Shown: in pieces, positions 52,912 through 64,000 of the stretch
How the letters are laid out: each line of letters begins with the position of its first letter
Numbering within the stretch: the first letter of the stretch is position 1
Assembly (NCBI RefSeq): GCF_029076445.1
Contig: NZ_JARESG010000001.1
Coordinates: forward strand, 372,001-436,000
Direction of reading: 5' to 3'
Length of the DNA stretch: 64,000 nucleotides
DNA from: Pseudarthrobacter naphthalenicus
Lineage (GTDB): Bacteria; Actinomycetota; Actinomycetes; Actinomycetales; Micrococcaceae
Notes under the pieces: generated by a model
Seen by the model: the letters and a program-made list of their open reading frames with translations, nothing else
Database searches by the model: none
Told to the model about the DNA's origin: nothing
Program-made: the position numbers and the translations under genes

Positions 52912-55900
52912 TTAGCCCGGCGGTACCCAGCCCAGCTGGACGGGCACGGCGCGCCCGTTCTGGATGAGGACGCTGCGCCCCGGTGGAGGGTTGGGTTCTG
53001 CCTCAAACCGCACGCCGAAGAGGTCGCCGTCCAGGAACGTCCGCGGAGCGATCAGTACCCCGGTGCCCTGGCTACGCGCGTGGAGTGCGAGGGGCACCCG
53101 TTGGGACAGTGTGGGGCTGAAACCTGCCGTTATGACCACAGTGATTCCGAGCATGTTCAGCTCCGCGAGTTGGCGGTTCACGTCGGACGGCAAGAGGTCC
53201 GCATCGTCCACCAAGGCCACGGATCCTTTAGCGAGACCGCCGGTTGAGGCCCGCCTCAGGATTTCGGGCCAATAGGCCGTCGGCGGGGTAGTCGATCCAG
53301 GCCTGAGCCAGGGACCCGCAGCGGGGCTGAGGGTCGGCAGCAGCCGGAGAAACGCTGATTTTCCTGACGCAGAGGCGCCCAGCACGGCCAGGACCCCGCC
53401 TGTAGGCGCCGTAACGGAGACCGGCTCGAGCTCGTCGCCGCCCACTCCGATCAGGAGCAGCCCGGATTTTTGCCCGGCCCCGACCTGCATCCCGGACGCC
53501 GTCAGGCCGGGCGCGTTAGCCTGACCGGCTGTCCCGGCCTTCTTCAGCACGTGGGCCGCAGGAACCACCACTGGCAGTGGCTCAACGCGGAACGGCCTGC
53601 GGGAAACCGTAATCCTATGCCCGCCGCCTGGCCCCTCCTCTTCGGGTCCGGCGCTGTAGAACTGGCAGACCGCTGTTTTTCCTGCCGACACTGTGCCCAT
53701 CGCCACGGCCCGACCCGTGACGGACGGAGTCGCCGGCAGGTTCGGCCACGCAACCCGGCTCTCTTCGCTGGAACCGGCGGGGAAGTAGACCCGGCTGGGA
53801 ATGGCGGCGAAGAACCTTGCGGTAACGAGTTCGCGTTGGCCGGAGATGATGACGGTGATACCGGCCGTGCCGTCATCGCGAACAAGGTCGTGGACCAGAT
53901 CCTCCGCCCAGGCTAACGGTCCGGCACGAAAGGCCGACACCCAGGAACCCCAGCCTGAGATCACCAGCACGAGAGGCGTGGCGTCGGCAGCCGGATCGGC
54001 CAGTCTCCGCAATTGCTCCTGTGCCAGGCGCTCCACGATGCGCACGGCCCGGCGAAGCTCGTGCAGACCCGCTCTTGCTCCCACCCGGCAGTTCGAAGCG
54101 AGCCCTGAAAATGAGCCGCCATGATCCAGGATGTAGAGGTGTGATTCCCGCGGGTGGCATGCGAGGCTACGAACGGCCAACCCGATTGCCTCAGCCGCAC
54201 CTGATTCCGTTCCTCCCACCAGGGCCAGGTGTCCATGCCCGGCGGGTTCCCAGATCAGCGGCGCCGTCCGCTGTTCGGAAGGCAGGTCCATCAAGCCGAG
54301 CATGACTGACCAGCCGTTCCGTCTGGCGGAGTCCTGGTCCGGCGGGGCGGATTCCCAGGGCAGGACGCAGGGGAGCGGAGGAGAGACCGGTTTTCGGACC
54401 GGATCGCGATTCATGGCGTCCCACACGTCGGACAGCGCAGCGATTAGCGGCATGGTTGCTTGGGCTGGTGTCCTTTCAGCGCCGGCGGCTGCTGGTTCGT
54501 CTCCTGTCGGAGGGCTGTCGATGTAGTCGGACGCCAAGTGCACCGAGAGTCCGGCGGGTGGTGACGTAATGCCTTCGGCAGTGAGGGAACCGGACTGGAA
54601 CTCGATGGGAGACTCGGTGCCACGGGCCAGGTAGGCCCGCCCCGGATTATCCACGCTGATTCCGGCGGCGGCTTTTGAATTGATGATGTCCATCGACTCC
54701 ATCTCCGACTGGACCCGCAAGGCGATGCTGGTGGTGACGTTGGCTCGGATGTCCGCTGTCAGTGCGCCCTGGGGTCGTTGTGTGGCCATAATGAGGTGTA
54801 TCCCCAGTGAACGGCCAATGGCGGCAATTTTCATGAGTTCGTGCAGCGTCTCCGGGGCGTCCTCCACGAGCATGCGGAATTCGTCGATGACAATGACGAG
54901 GTGGGGGAGCGGTGACGCCAGCCCGGCCGGAGCCGCGCGGTAGGACGTCAGATCGGGTGCCTGCGCTGCTGCCAGAAGTTCTTCCCGGAATCTGATTTCG
55001 GCACCGAGCGACTGCAGGTACCGTTCAAGTTCGTGGCTGCTGAGATCGGTGAGCATGCCTACGCAGTGCGGCAGCCCGGTCAGGGGCCCCAAACCGGAGC
55101 CCCCTTTGAAGTCCACAAAAAGGAAGTTGACGCGGTCCGGCGGGTAGCTGAGAGCCAAAGCAACTGTCAGGCTGCGGAGCAGTTCAGACTTTCCCGAGCC
55201 CGTAGTTCCGGCAACCAAGAGATGCGGCCCGTCGGACTGGATGTCCAGGGCCTGCATGCCCCCCGTACCTATCCCCAGAGGAACAACCAAACCGTGTCGA
55301 CCTCCTAAATTAGTCCAACGCCTGGCTACTTCGTCCGTGGAGGCTGGTAGAAGGTCCCATAATCGACAGGACATTGGGATGCTTTCGCTGGCCCTGCCCG
55401 GCTTGTCGGTATGTTTGGCAAGACGGCGGCAAAAGCCCTCAAATACGCCTGCGGGCGCAAGGTCCGGCAGGAATCGGATTCTTTCGGTTCCCGCGCTGAA
55501 CTCGGAGCGGCGTTCACCCAATTGGATGTCGGCAGTGAAGGGGAGTTCGCCGTCGTTGTGGAAATGAATGACCTGCCACCCATGTTCCAGAGCGGTGTCG
55601 ATGATCCCAGAGGTGTTCGAGGTGCCCAAAAGGACCAACACGCCATGCCGATGCGAGGGCCTGAACCCGCGCTGCAGCAGTGTCCTGGCGGCGGCGGGAC
55701 GGCTGGCCAAGGTTACGTTGTTGAGGAAACGCGCTGCGAGGGGCATGCGGTCCACGATTCCGTGGACCACGATGCGGCTATCGCTGCCGAGCGGGTAGCC
55801 GGCGAACTGCATGAGGAAGGAACGCGCCAGGCCATCCGCTAAGTCGCCAGGCCCGCTGATGCTCGTGAGCGGACGTGCAGGGTCGAGAGTGACCGGTAAC

Positions 55901-56913
55901 ATGCCTCCTGACGGGATGACACGGGCCGGATCCGGCGGCTCGAATGTGAGGTTGGCTGGTTGGACGGCTTGCCCCAGTCTCAGCCAGACACCGCTGCTTG
56001 AGTCGCGAGCATCCCGGTTCCTGCCTTTGCCACCGCCGATGGTGAGGGCGGACAGCGCCGGCGCGGCCCGCCGTCGTCGGCTCTGGTCTTTAGAGACAGC
56101 GGAGCAGACAGCCGCAGCGAGTTCGCGGCGCTGCCTGCGCCCGCCGATCACAGGCACCAGGACGGACACCGCGGAGACAGCGGTAAAGGCCAGGAACATC
56201 CACATTCCGGTGATGGCGGCAAGGCCTACACCAAGGAGTACGGGAAGGATGGCGGTCAGCAGGAGCGCCGCGCGGTTCGCCGGGTCCACAGGCCGGCGGA
56301 GGATAATCGGCTCCCGGACGTCAGCCCCTGCGTCATGCAGTTGGTTGTCGGGCTGCTCCAGGAGGACCAGCGACATGGTTGAGTTGCCGCACCGGATGGT
56401 GGAGTTGGTGGTGATGATGGCGTTCCTCTGGCGCGCGCCGTCCACTTCGGTGCCGTTGGCGCTGCCCAGATCCTCAATCATGATGGTGGTTTCGGTTACC
56501 ACGAGGCGTGCATGCGCACGCGACATGTCGGGGTCGGGAATGACAATGTCGGCATCGTTGCGGCCAATGGTATAGCTGCCGCGCCGGAGCGGAACCACAA
56601 GGCCGGCCCCGGCGCCGCTATGCACAGCCAGTGCCAGGGAAGCCGGGGGTTCCGGCGGACGCTGCCTCGGGCGGCGGGCAGTCGTTCCGGCCGCATCGAC
56701 CAGGATGGCGCCGTTGACCAGCGGCGGAAGCCCGAGCTGGAGCGAGCTCAGCTCCTGGTCATCGATGGAGACGCTGCCCGCGCCGAACGTGGACGTCAGT
56801 TCCTTCTGCAAGTCGGCCCCGGCCGCACCGTCCGGGCCCTCGATGGTGAGTTCCACGGGTGATTCCCGCAGGGCTGCCCGCGGACTTCGAACGAGTGTGC
56901 AGTGCAGGGGCAT
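52912..56913 (-). CDS. FHA-FtsK/SpoIIIE ATPase, EssC-like
   Basis: A 1,333-residue protein. An N-terminal region with an FHA domain (YTIGRNDADIVIPDPDMSRA, DLGSANGTEVDG) binds phosphothreonine. Two membrane helices lie near 220-260. Three tandem FtsK/SpoIIIE ATPase domains follow. The first is complete, with Walker A VAGTTGSGKSELLR near residue 570 and Walker B LVIVIDEFRML. The second P-loop is degenerate (VGGTESGAAEAIG, no lysine, near 900). The third is LGASASGKSAFLR near 1180. This is the layout of EssC/YukBA motors of type VII secretion. No WXG100 substrate or other Ess gene is next to it. ATG 56913 has AGGAC upstream. Confidence 0.85.
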   Translation of the reverse strand: MPLHCTLVRSPRAALRESPVELTIEGPDGAAGADLQKELTSTFGAGSVSIDDQELSSLQLGLPPLVNGAILVDAAGTTARRPRQRPPEPPASLALAVHSGAGAGLVVPLRRGSYTIGRNDADIVIPDPDMSRAHARLVVTETTIMIEDLGSANGTEVDGARQRNAIITTNSTIRCGNSTMSLVLLEQPDNQLHDAGADVREPIILRRPVDPANRAALLLTAILPVLLGVGLAAITGMWMFLAFTAVSAVSVLVPVIGGRRQRRELAAAVCSAVSKDQSRRRRAAPALSALTIGGGKGRNRDARDSSSGVWLRLGQAVQPANLTFEPPDPARVIPSGGMLPVTLDPARPLTSISGPGDLADGLARSFLMQFAGYPLGSDSRIVVHGIVDRMPLAARFLNNVTLASRPAAARTLLQRGFRPSHRHGVLVLLGTSNTSGIIDTALEHGWQVIHFHNDGELPFTADIQLGERRSEFSAGTERIRFLPDLAPAGVFEGFCRRLAKHTDKPGRASESIPMSCRLWDLLPASTDEVARRWTNLGGRHGLVVPLGIGTGGMQALDIQSDGPHLLVAGTTGSGKSELLRSLTVALALSYPPDRVNFLFVDFKGGSGLGPLTGLPHCVGMLTDLSSHELERYLQSLGAEIRFREELLAAAQAPDLTSYRAAPAGLASPLPHLVIVIDEFRMLVEDAPETLHELMKIAAIGRSLGIHLIMATQRPQGALTADIRANVTTSIALRVQSEMESMDIINSKAAAGISVDNPGRAYLARGTESPIEFQSGSLTAEGITSPPAGLSVHLASDYIDSPPTGDEPAAAGAERTPAQATMPLIAALSDVWDAMNRDPVRKPVSPPLPCVLPWESAPPDQDSARRNGWSVMLGLMDLPSEQRTAPLIWEPAGHGHLALVGGTESGAAEAIGLAVRSLACHPRESHLYILDHGGSFSGLASNCRVGARAGLHELRRAVRIVERLAQEQLRRLADPAADATPLVLVISGWGSWVSAFRAGPLAWAEDLVHDLVRDDGTAGITVIISGQRELVTARFFAAIPSRVYFPAGSSEESRVAWPNLPATPSVTGRAVAMGTVSAGKTAVCQFYSAGPEEEGPGGGHRITVSRRPFRVEPLPVVVPAAHVLKKAGTAGQANAPGLTASGMQVGAGQKSGLLLIGVGGDELEPVSVTAPTGGVLAVLGASASGKSAFLRLLPTLSPAAGPWLRPGSTTPPTAYWPEILRRASTGGLAKGSVALVDDADLLPSDVNRQLAELNMLGITVVITAGFSPTLSQRVPLALHARSQGTGVLIAPRTFLDGDLFGVRFEAEPNPPPGRSVLIQNGRAVPVQLGWVPPG

Positions 56914-57106
56914 GATGTGAAAGTCCTAACGCTCAACGTGATTCCAAGCTAGCCATCGGGCGGCCAAGTGTCGCGGGAGGCGTTGCCGTATGTGGAAAAG
57001 CGCATGGGCTCCGTGGGGGCCTGTCACGGCAGGTACAGCTCGGTTAGAGTCAGTGGAACCACGCCTTACGCCGTTGCCGAGCAGCCCCAGCAGAAGGAGC
57101 GTCACT

Positions 57107-57697
57107 GTGATTTCAGTGGAAGCAAGCGCCGATGTTTCGGAAGACGCAGCCATCGGTCAGGGGGCGAAAATCTGGCATCTTGCGCAGGTCCGTGAGGGGG
57201 CGTCGCTGGGGGAGAACTGCATCATTGGCCGCGGCGCCTACATCGGCCCCGGCGTAAAGCTCGGCGACAACTGCAAGGTGCAGAATTACGCCTTGGTGTA
57301 CGAACCTGCAGTCCTTGGCGTCGGGGTATTCATCGGGCCTGCCGTGGTGTTGACGAACGACGTTTTTCCCCGCGCGATCACGTCCGACGGGACGCTCAAA
57401 ACCGAGGACGACTGGGACAAAGTGGGTGTCACGATCAACGCGGGCGCAGCCATCGGCGCCCGTGCAGTGTGCATTGCGCCGGTGACCATCGGCTCCTGGG
57501 CAACAGTGGCGGCCGGGGCAGTGGTGACGCGCGACGTGCCGGACTTCGCACTGGTGGCAGGCGTCCCCGCCAAGCGCATTGGCTGGGTGGGCAAAGCTGG
57601 ACTGCCGCTGCGCGCGGACAACGGGACGTGGGTGTGCCCGCAAACGGGGAGCCGATATGGGGAGCACGACGGCGGCCTCCGCGAGGTGAGCGATTAG
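57107..57697 (+). CDS. Hexapeptide-repeat N-acetyltransferase, WlbB/WbpD-like
   Basis: A 196-residue left-handed beta-helix acyltransferase with repeated [LIV]-G-X4 turns (AIGQGAKIWHLAQVREGASL, NCIIGRGAYIGPGVKLGDNC). The features VFIGPAVVLTNDVFPRA and VVTRDVPDFALVAGVPAKRI are typical of WlbB/WbpD, which acetylate UDP-3-amino sugars. GTG 57107 has AAGGAG 7 nt upstream; the open frame before it is not used. It starts the surface-glycan cluster, yet no dehydrogenase or aminotransferase of that pathway is in view. Confidence 0.82.
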   Translation: MISVEASADVSEDAAIGQGAKIWHLAQVREGASLGENCIIGRGAYIGPGVKLGDNCKVQNYALVYEPAVLGVGVFIGPAVVLTNDVFPRAITSDGTLKTEDDWDKVGVTINAGAAIGARAVCIAPVTIGSWATVAAGAVVTRDVPDFALVAGVPAKRIGWVGKAGLPLRADNGTWVCPQTGSRYGEHDGGLREVSD

Positions 57698-57779
57698 GCG
57701 GCGGCTTGGCCCTGCTAGGTATCGGGGCGGCCTCCCCGGATTAGTAGGTCACGATGGGGTCTCGGGTAGGCTGGTTTAG

Positions 57780-61006
<3,227 letters not shown>

Positions 61007-61876
61007 ATGGCCGGTCAAACCGACCAGCTGATAAAACCTGGAAGCGGACGAGGGCTTCTCGACGTCTACGGGGACAGGTTCCTGCTCAAGCTGCTGGTGC
61101 GCAAGGAAATCAAGGTGCGCTACCGCGGCTCGGTACTGGGCCTGCTGTGGTCCTACGTCAAGCCGTTGGTGCAGTTCCTCATCTATTTCGTTGCACTGGG
61201 CATCTTCCTGAACCTCCAGCGGGGCACTCCCAACTACGCTATCTATTTGTTTGCCGGCATTGTCCTGGTGAACTTCTTCACAGAGTCGCTGTCCAACGCA
61301 ACCCGTTCGATCGTGGACAACCGTGATCTGATTCGGAAGATCTACCTCCCTCGGGAACTGTTTCCCGTGTCCACTGTGTGGGTTTCGGCCGCTCATTTCC
61401 TCCCGCAGCTTCTGGTGCTGATTGGTGCCTGTCTTGTTGTGGGCTGGACGCCGTCCATCCTGCAACTGGCGGCCGTGGTCCTGATTTTCGGCATGGTCGC
61501 TGTTCTTGCCACCGGGCTGGGCCTGATGTTCGGTGCTGTCAATGTATATTTCCGCGATTCCGAAAACATTGTGGATATGATCGTAATGGTCGTGACCTGG
61601 GCCTCTCCCGTACTGTACGTCTGGTCGATGGTCGAACGGGTGATGGGACCGTGGTTCTGGGTCTATCAGCTGAACCCGATGACAGTAGCCGTCGAAGTCT
61701 TCCACTGGGCGTTTTGGGAACCGACCTTGAAAGCTGATCAGCTGGTAGCCGACACAATGCCGCCCGATCTGCTGACGCTCTGGTTGCCCGTAGCAATGCT
61801 GGTGACATTGGCAGTGCTGTTCCTGGGCCAGCTGACGTTCCGCCGCCTTGCCATCCATTTTGCACAGGAGCTTTGA
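61007..61876 (+). CDS. wzm: Polysaccharide ABC exporter permease (Wzm-like)
   Basis: A 289-residue ABC-2-type permease with an N-terminal cytoplasmic part (FLLKLLVRKEIKVRYRGSVL) and six membrane segments, for example FLIYFVALGIFLNLQRG and LVLIGACLVVGWTPSILQLA. It is the homologue of the mycobacterial galactan exporter subunit. ATG follows the glfT2 stop with no gap (TAGATG), which indicates coupling. Together with the next gene it should move the lipid-linked galactan across the membrane. Confidence 0.92.
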   Translation: MAGQTDQLIKPGSGRGLLDVYGDRFLLKLLVRKEIKVRYRGSVLGLLWSYVKPLVQFLIYFVALGIFLNLQRGTPNYAIYLFAGIVLVNFFTESLSNATRSIVDNRDLIRKIYLPRELFPVSTVWVSAAHFLPQLLVLIGACLVVGWTPSILQLAAVVLIFGMVAVLATGLGLMFGAVNVYFRDSENIVDMIVMVVTWASPVLYVWSMVERVMGPWFWVYQLNPMTVAVEVFHWAFWEPTLKADQLVADTMPPDLLTLWLPVAMLVTLAVLFLGQLTFRRLAIHFAQEL

Positions 61877-61877
61877 G

Positions 61878-62633
61878 ATGACTTCCCACGGCAACGTGGC
61901 CATCAGTTGTGTGGGCCTCAGGAAGCAGTTTGTTCTTCGCCATACGCGCTCGTTGAAGGAAGCCCTTGTGTGGCTCGTTAAGGGCCGCAAGGGGGACCTG
62001 TCCAAGAAGTTCCTGGCCCTTAAAGATGTCTCCCTTGAGGTGAAACAAGGGGAGACTGTGGCGCTGATGGGCCTGAACGGCTCTGGAAAGTCCACACTGC
62101 TGAAGCTCATTTCGGGAGTTTTACAGCCCGACGGCGGGACAGTCCGGACGCGGGGGCGGGTGGCCGGACTGATTGAAGTGGGTGCCGGGTTTCATCATGA
62201 CCTCAGTGGCCGCGACAACGTGTACCTCAATGGCGCCATTCTTGGGATGACTGAGAAACAGATCGACAGCATGTTTGATTCGATAGTCGAATTCTCCGAG
62301 ATTGGCGAGTTCATCGACACGGAAGTCAAGTTCTATTCGTCTGGAATGTATCTCCGACTCGCTTTCTCCATAGCAGTACACACCGATCCGGAAGTGTTCC
62401 TGATCGACGAAATTCTTGCTGTCGGCGACGAACCCTTCCAACGGAAGTGCATCGCAAAAATCAAGGAACTGGCCGAGTTGGGCAAGACCCTGTTTGTGGT
62501 CAGCCATGATCTGGACCTGGTAGCAACTGTCTGTGAGCGAGGCGTCCTCCTGGAGCACGGCCAAGTCATCATGGACGGAGATGTGCACGACGTGGTTTCG
62601 GAACTGCGCCGCCGGTCACTCACCGAGACCTAG
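61878..62633 (+). CDS. wzt: Polysaccharide ABC exporter ATPase (Wzt-like)
   Basis: A 251-residue ATPase with Walker A MGLNGSGKSTLLKLISG near residue 65, an IEVGAGFHHDLSGRDNVYLN segment typical of glycan exporters, signature FYSSGMYLRLAFSI, and Walker B VFLIDEILAVGD. The chain ends after the nucleotide-binding domain and lacks the C-terminal glycan-binding domain found in some Wzt proteins, so substrate choice must lie elsewhere. AGGAG is 7 nt before ATG 61878. Confidence 0.93.
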   Translation: MTSHGNVAISCVGLRKQFVLRHTRSLKEALVWLVKGRKGDLSKKFLALKDVSLEVKQGETVALMGLNGSGKSTLLKLISGVLQPDGGTVRTRGRVAGLIEVGAGFHHDLSGRDNVYLNGAILGMTEKQIDSMFDSIVEFSEIGEFIDTEVKFYSSGMYLRLAFSIAVHTDPEVFLIDEILAVGDEPFQRKCIAKIKELAELGKTLFVVSHDLDLVATVCERGVLLEHGQVIMDGDVHDVVSELRRRSLTET

Positions 62634-62723
62634 CAACAGAAGCCGGTGAATTAGCGTTACCAGGTTTCCTGGCCGGCACCTAACTGTCAGTATCTGTCCC
62701 AAATCTCCCGAGAGTGGTGTTAC

Positions 62724-64000
62724 GTGTCCTGGTGGCAATCATTGCCAATAATCCTCACAGCAGTGTTGCTGCTACTGCTGCCTGGCTTGGCCACTTCGTT
62801 GGCTGTACGCATGCGCGGAATTCCTGCTGTGCTGATTGCGCCAGCCTTTAGCGTGGGAACCATTGGTTTCCTCGCTCTGATATTTCCATTTGCCGGAATC
62901 CCGTGGGCGCCAGTGCCGGTACTCGTTGGTTGCGCGGGTGTCTCCGCTGTGGCGTTCTTTGTGTCCCGGACTTGGGGATCGGGGTGGACTCGTCCAGCAC
63001 GGCGTCCAAGTACGCAACATTTATCTTTGGTAGTGGGCATCGGAAGCGTCGTCACGGCTTTGGTCGTCGGTCTGCAAATGGCAACTGCAATGATCCACCC
63101 CGACTCCATCTCGCAGACCTACGACAATGTTTTCCATTTGAATGCAGTCCGTTGGGCCATGGAGTCAAGAAATTCGTCGCCTCTGAACCTAGGAGCCTTT
63201 ACAGGGATCAGTGCCTACCCCGCGGGTTGGCACGCAATTGTGGCAATCGTCGGGGAGCTCACCGGTGCTGGCATACCTGTCCTCGTGAATTCCACGAGCA
63301 TTGCCATCGGTGCCGTAGCCTGGCCGCTTAGCGCTCTCTTCCTCACCTTCGCCGTCGCCGGGTATCGCAAGGCGACGGCGATCGTAACCTTCGTTTTCTC
63401 CGCCGGGTTTGCGACATTTCCGATACTGATGATCGATTGGGGCGTGCTGTATCCAAACCTGCTTTCGATCTCTGTCCTGCCTGCTGCGCTGGGGCTTGCC
63501 TTTACTGCGCTTGGGCTGGGTTACCACAACCGTCCGCCGGCGCTGATCGCGTGGTTGAGCCTGAGTGTTGCCGTCGCGGGAGTCGCACTCGCGCACCCCA
63601 GTACGCTGATGGCGTTCTTGGCGTTCGCTCTTCCAGGTGCACTGGCGGTCTACTACTTCCGAATCCGGCTTCTTTGTCCGCCACGAACGAAGGACTCCAG
63701 CCGCCAGGCGTGGGTTCTGACCGCCGCGCTGCTCGGTGGACTGGCTCTGCTGACAGTAGTTTGGTACTTCCTCCGGCCCCCGTCGGATGCAGCGAACTGG
63801 AGGGTTGTCGAGACTCCTCCCCAGGCAGTGGGCGAACTCCTGTTTAACGCTCCGTTGGGACGTCCGTCCCAAGAAATACTGAGTGTTTGCCTTCTTGCGG
63901 GCATAATCCATATGTGGACCACGAAGTCCCGACGATGGTTGATCGGAACCTATCTCATCGGAGCGGCCCTGTTTTTCTTTGCCGCAGGATACAACGCGCC
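62724..64000 (+). CDS. Polytopic membrane protein (DUF6541-like), 5' part
   Basis: A frame open from GTG 62724 to the window end (at least 425 codons). It begins SWWQSLPIILTAVLLLLLPG and has many membrane segments. A conserved-looking loop reads QTYDNVFHLNAVRWAMESRN and then ISAYPAGWHAIVAIVGELTG, with Asp and His residues placed as in DUF6541 and GT-C glycosyltransferases. Its position 90 bp after the galactan exporter suggests a role in finishing or linking a surface glycan, but this is inference. The 3' end is outside the window. Codon use is a little less GC-biased than upstream. Confidence 0.7.
   Translation, partial: MSWWQSLPIILTAVLLLLLPGLATSLAVRMRGIPAVLIAPAFSVGTIGFLALIFPFAGIPWAPVPVLVGCAGVSAVAFFVSRTWGSGWTRPARRPSTQHLSLVVGIGSVVTALVVGLQMATAMIHPDSISQTYDNVFHLNAVRWAMESRNSSPLNLGAFTGISAYPAGWHAIVAIVGELTGAGIPVLVNSTSIAIGAVAWPLSALFLTFAVAGYRKATAIVTFVFSAGFATFPILMIDWGVLYPNLLSISVLPAALGLAFTALGLGYHNRPPALIAWLSLSVAVAGVALAHPSTLMAFLAFALPGALAVYYFRIRLLCPPRTKDSSRQAWVLTAALLGGLALLTVVWYFLRPPSDAANWRVVETPPQAVGELLFNAPLGRPSQEILSVCLLAGIIHMWTTKSRRWLIGTYLIGAALFFFAAGYNA

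Overview
The window is chromosomal DNA of a high-GC Gram-positive bacterium. The gene set (whiB1-like, mtrA-mtrB-lpqB, bldC-like, sigK-rskA, an actinobacterial SecA without a zinc tail, a 180-kDa-type NAD glutamate dehydrogenase) and the protein sequences point to Actinobacteria, most likely an Arthrobacter/Pseudarthrobacter-like member of the Micrococcaceae; the genus is an inference. No transposase, integrase, rRNA operon, prophage gene or CRISPR array is visible. Coding density is high and the only gap over 300 bases (2577-3090) holds two tRNA genes.

Layout. 1-4023: end of a UPF0182 membrane protein, two tandem initiator tRNAs, an orphan cytochrome b. 4047-10443: photolyase, then an envelope-stress group (PspA, TPM-domain protein, HtrA-like protease). 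10689-17326: electron transfer flavoprotein (etfBA) with a PIG-L deacetylase, sigK with its anti-sigma factor, trmL, a J-domain protein and a lipoprotein. 17340-22355: a DoxX-like protein, a Cys-rich DeoR/ArsR-type regulator, cysteine desulfurase, a ferredoxin-reductase-like flavoprotein and mnmA. 22543-28067: a peptide-type ABC importer. 28077-30198: chorismate mutase, a MetE-like protein without cysteines, a DUF4166 protein. 30342-51989: the conserved actinobacterial run mtrA-mtrB-lpqB-comF-hpf-(ycaQ)-secA-Rv3235-like ... pdtaS-whiB1, interrupted by a bldC/LysM/SAF/CpaE-like group and the large glutamate dehydrogenase. 52220-56913: a membrane protein and a 1,333-residue FHA-FtsK/SpoIIIE (EssC-like) ATPase with no WXG100 gene beside it. 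57107-64000: a cell-surface glycan cluster (WlbB-like acetyltransferase, glf, glfT2, ABC exporter pair, polytopic membrane protein running off the end).

The most interesting signal is regulatory. The divergent doxX-like/regulator promoter and the promoter of the flavoprotein 3.3 kb away carry the same 29-bp inverted repeat (WTCTAAAA-N13-YTTTAGAA). In both, the repeat overlaps the -10 box of a TTGNNT-N17-TAAANT promoter. The regulator encoded between them has a C-terminal cysteine series like SufR-type iron-sulfur sensors and sits directly before cysteine desulfurase. This suggests a small, self-contained iron-sulfur/redox regulon. Second, phased 10-bp repeats (YCAAACAACG) occur upstream of both the LysM gene and the bldC-like gene, a candidate BldC operator. 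CRP-like sites precede whiB1 and the peptide importer. Several genes look leaderless (a TANNNT box 5-7 nt before the start codon).
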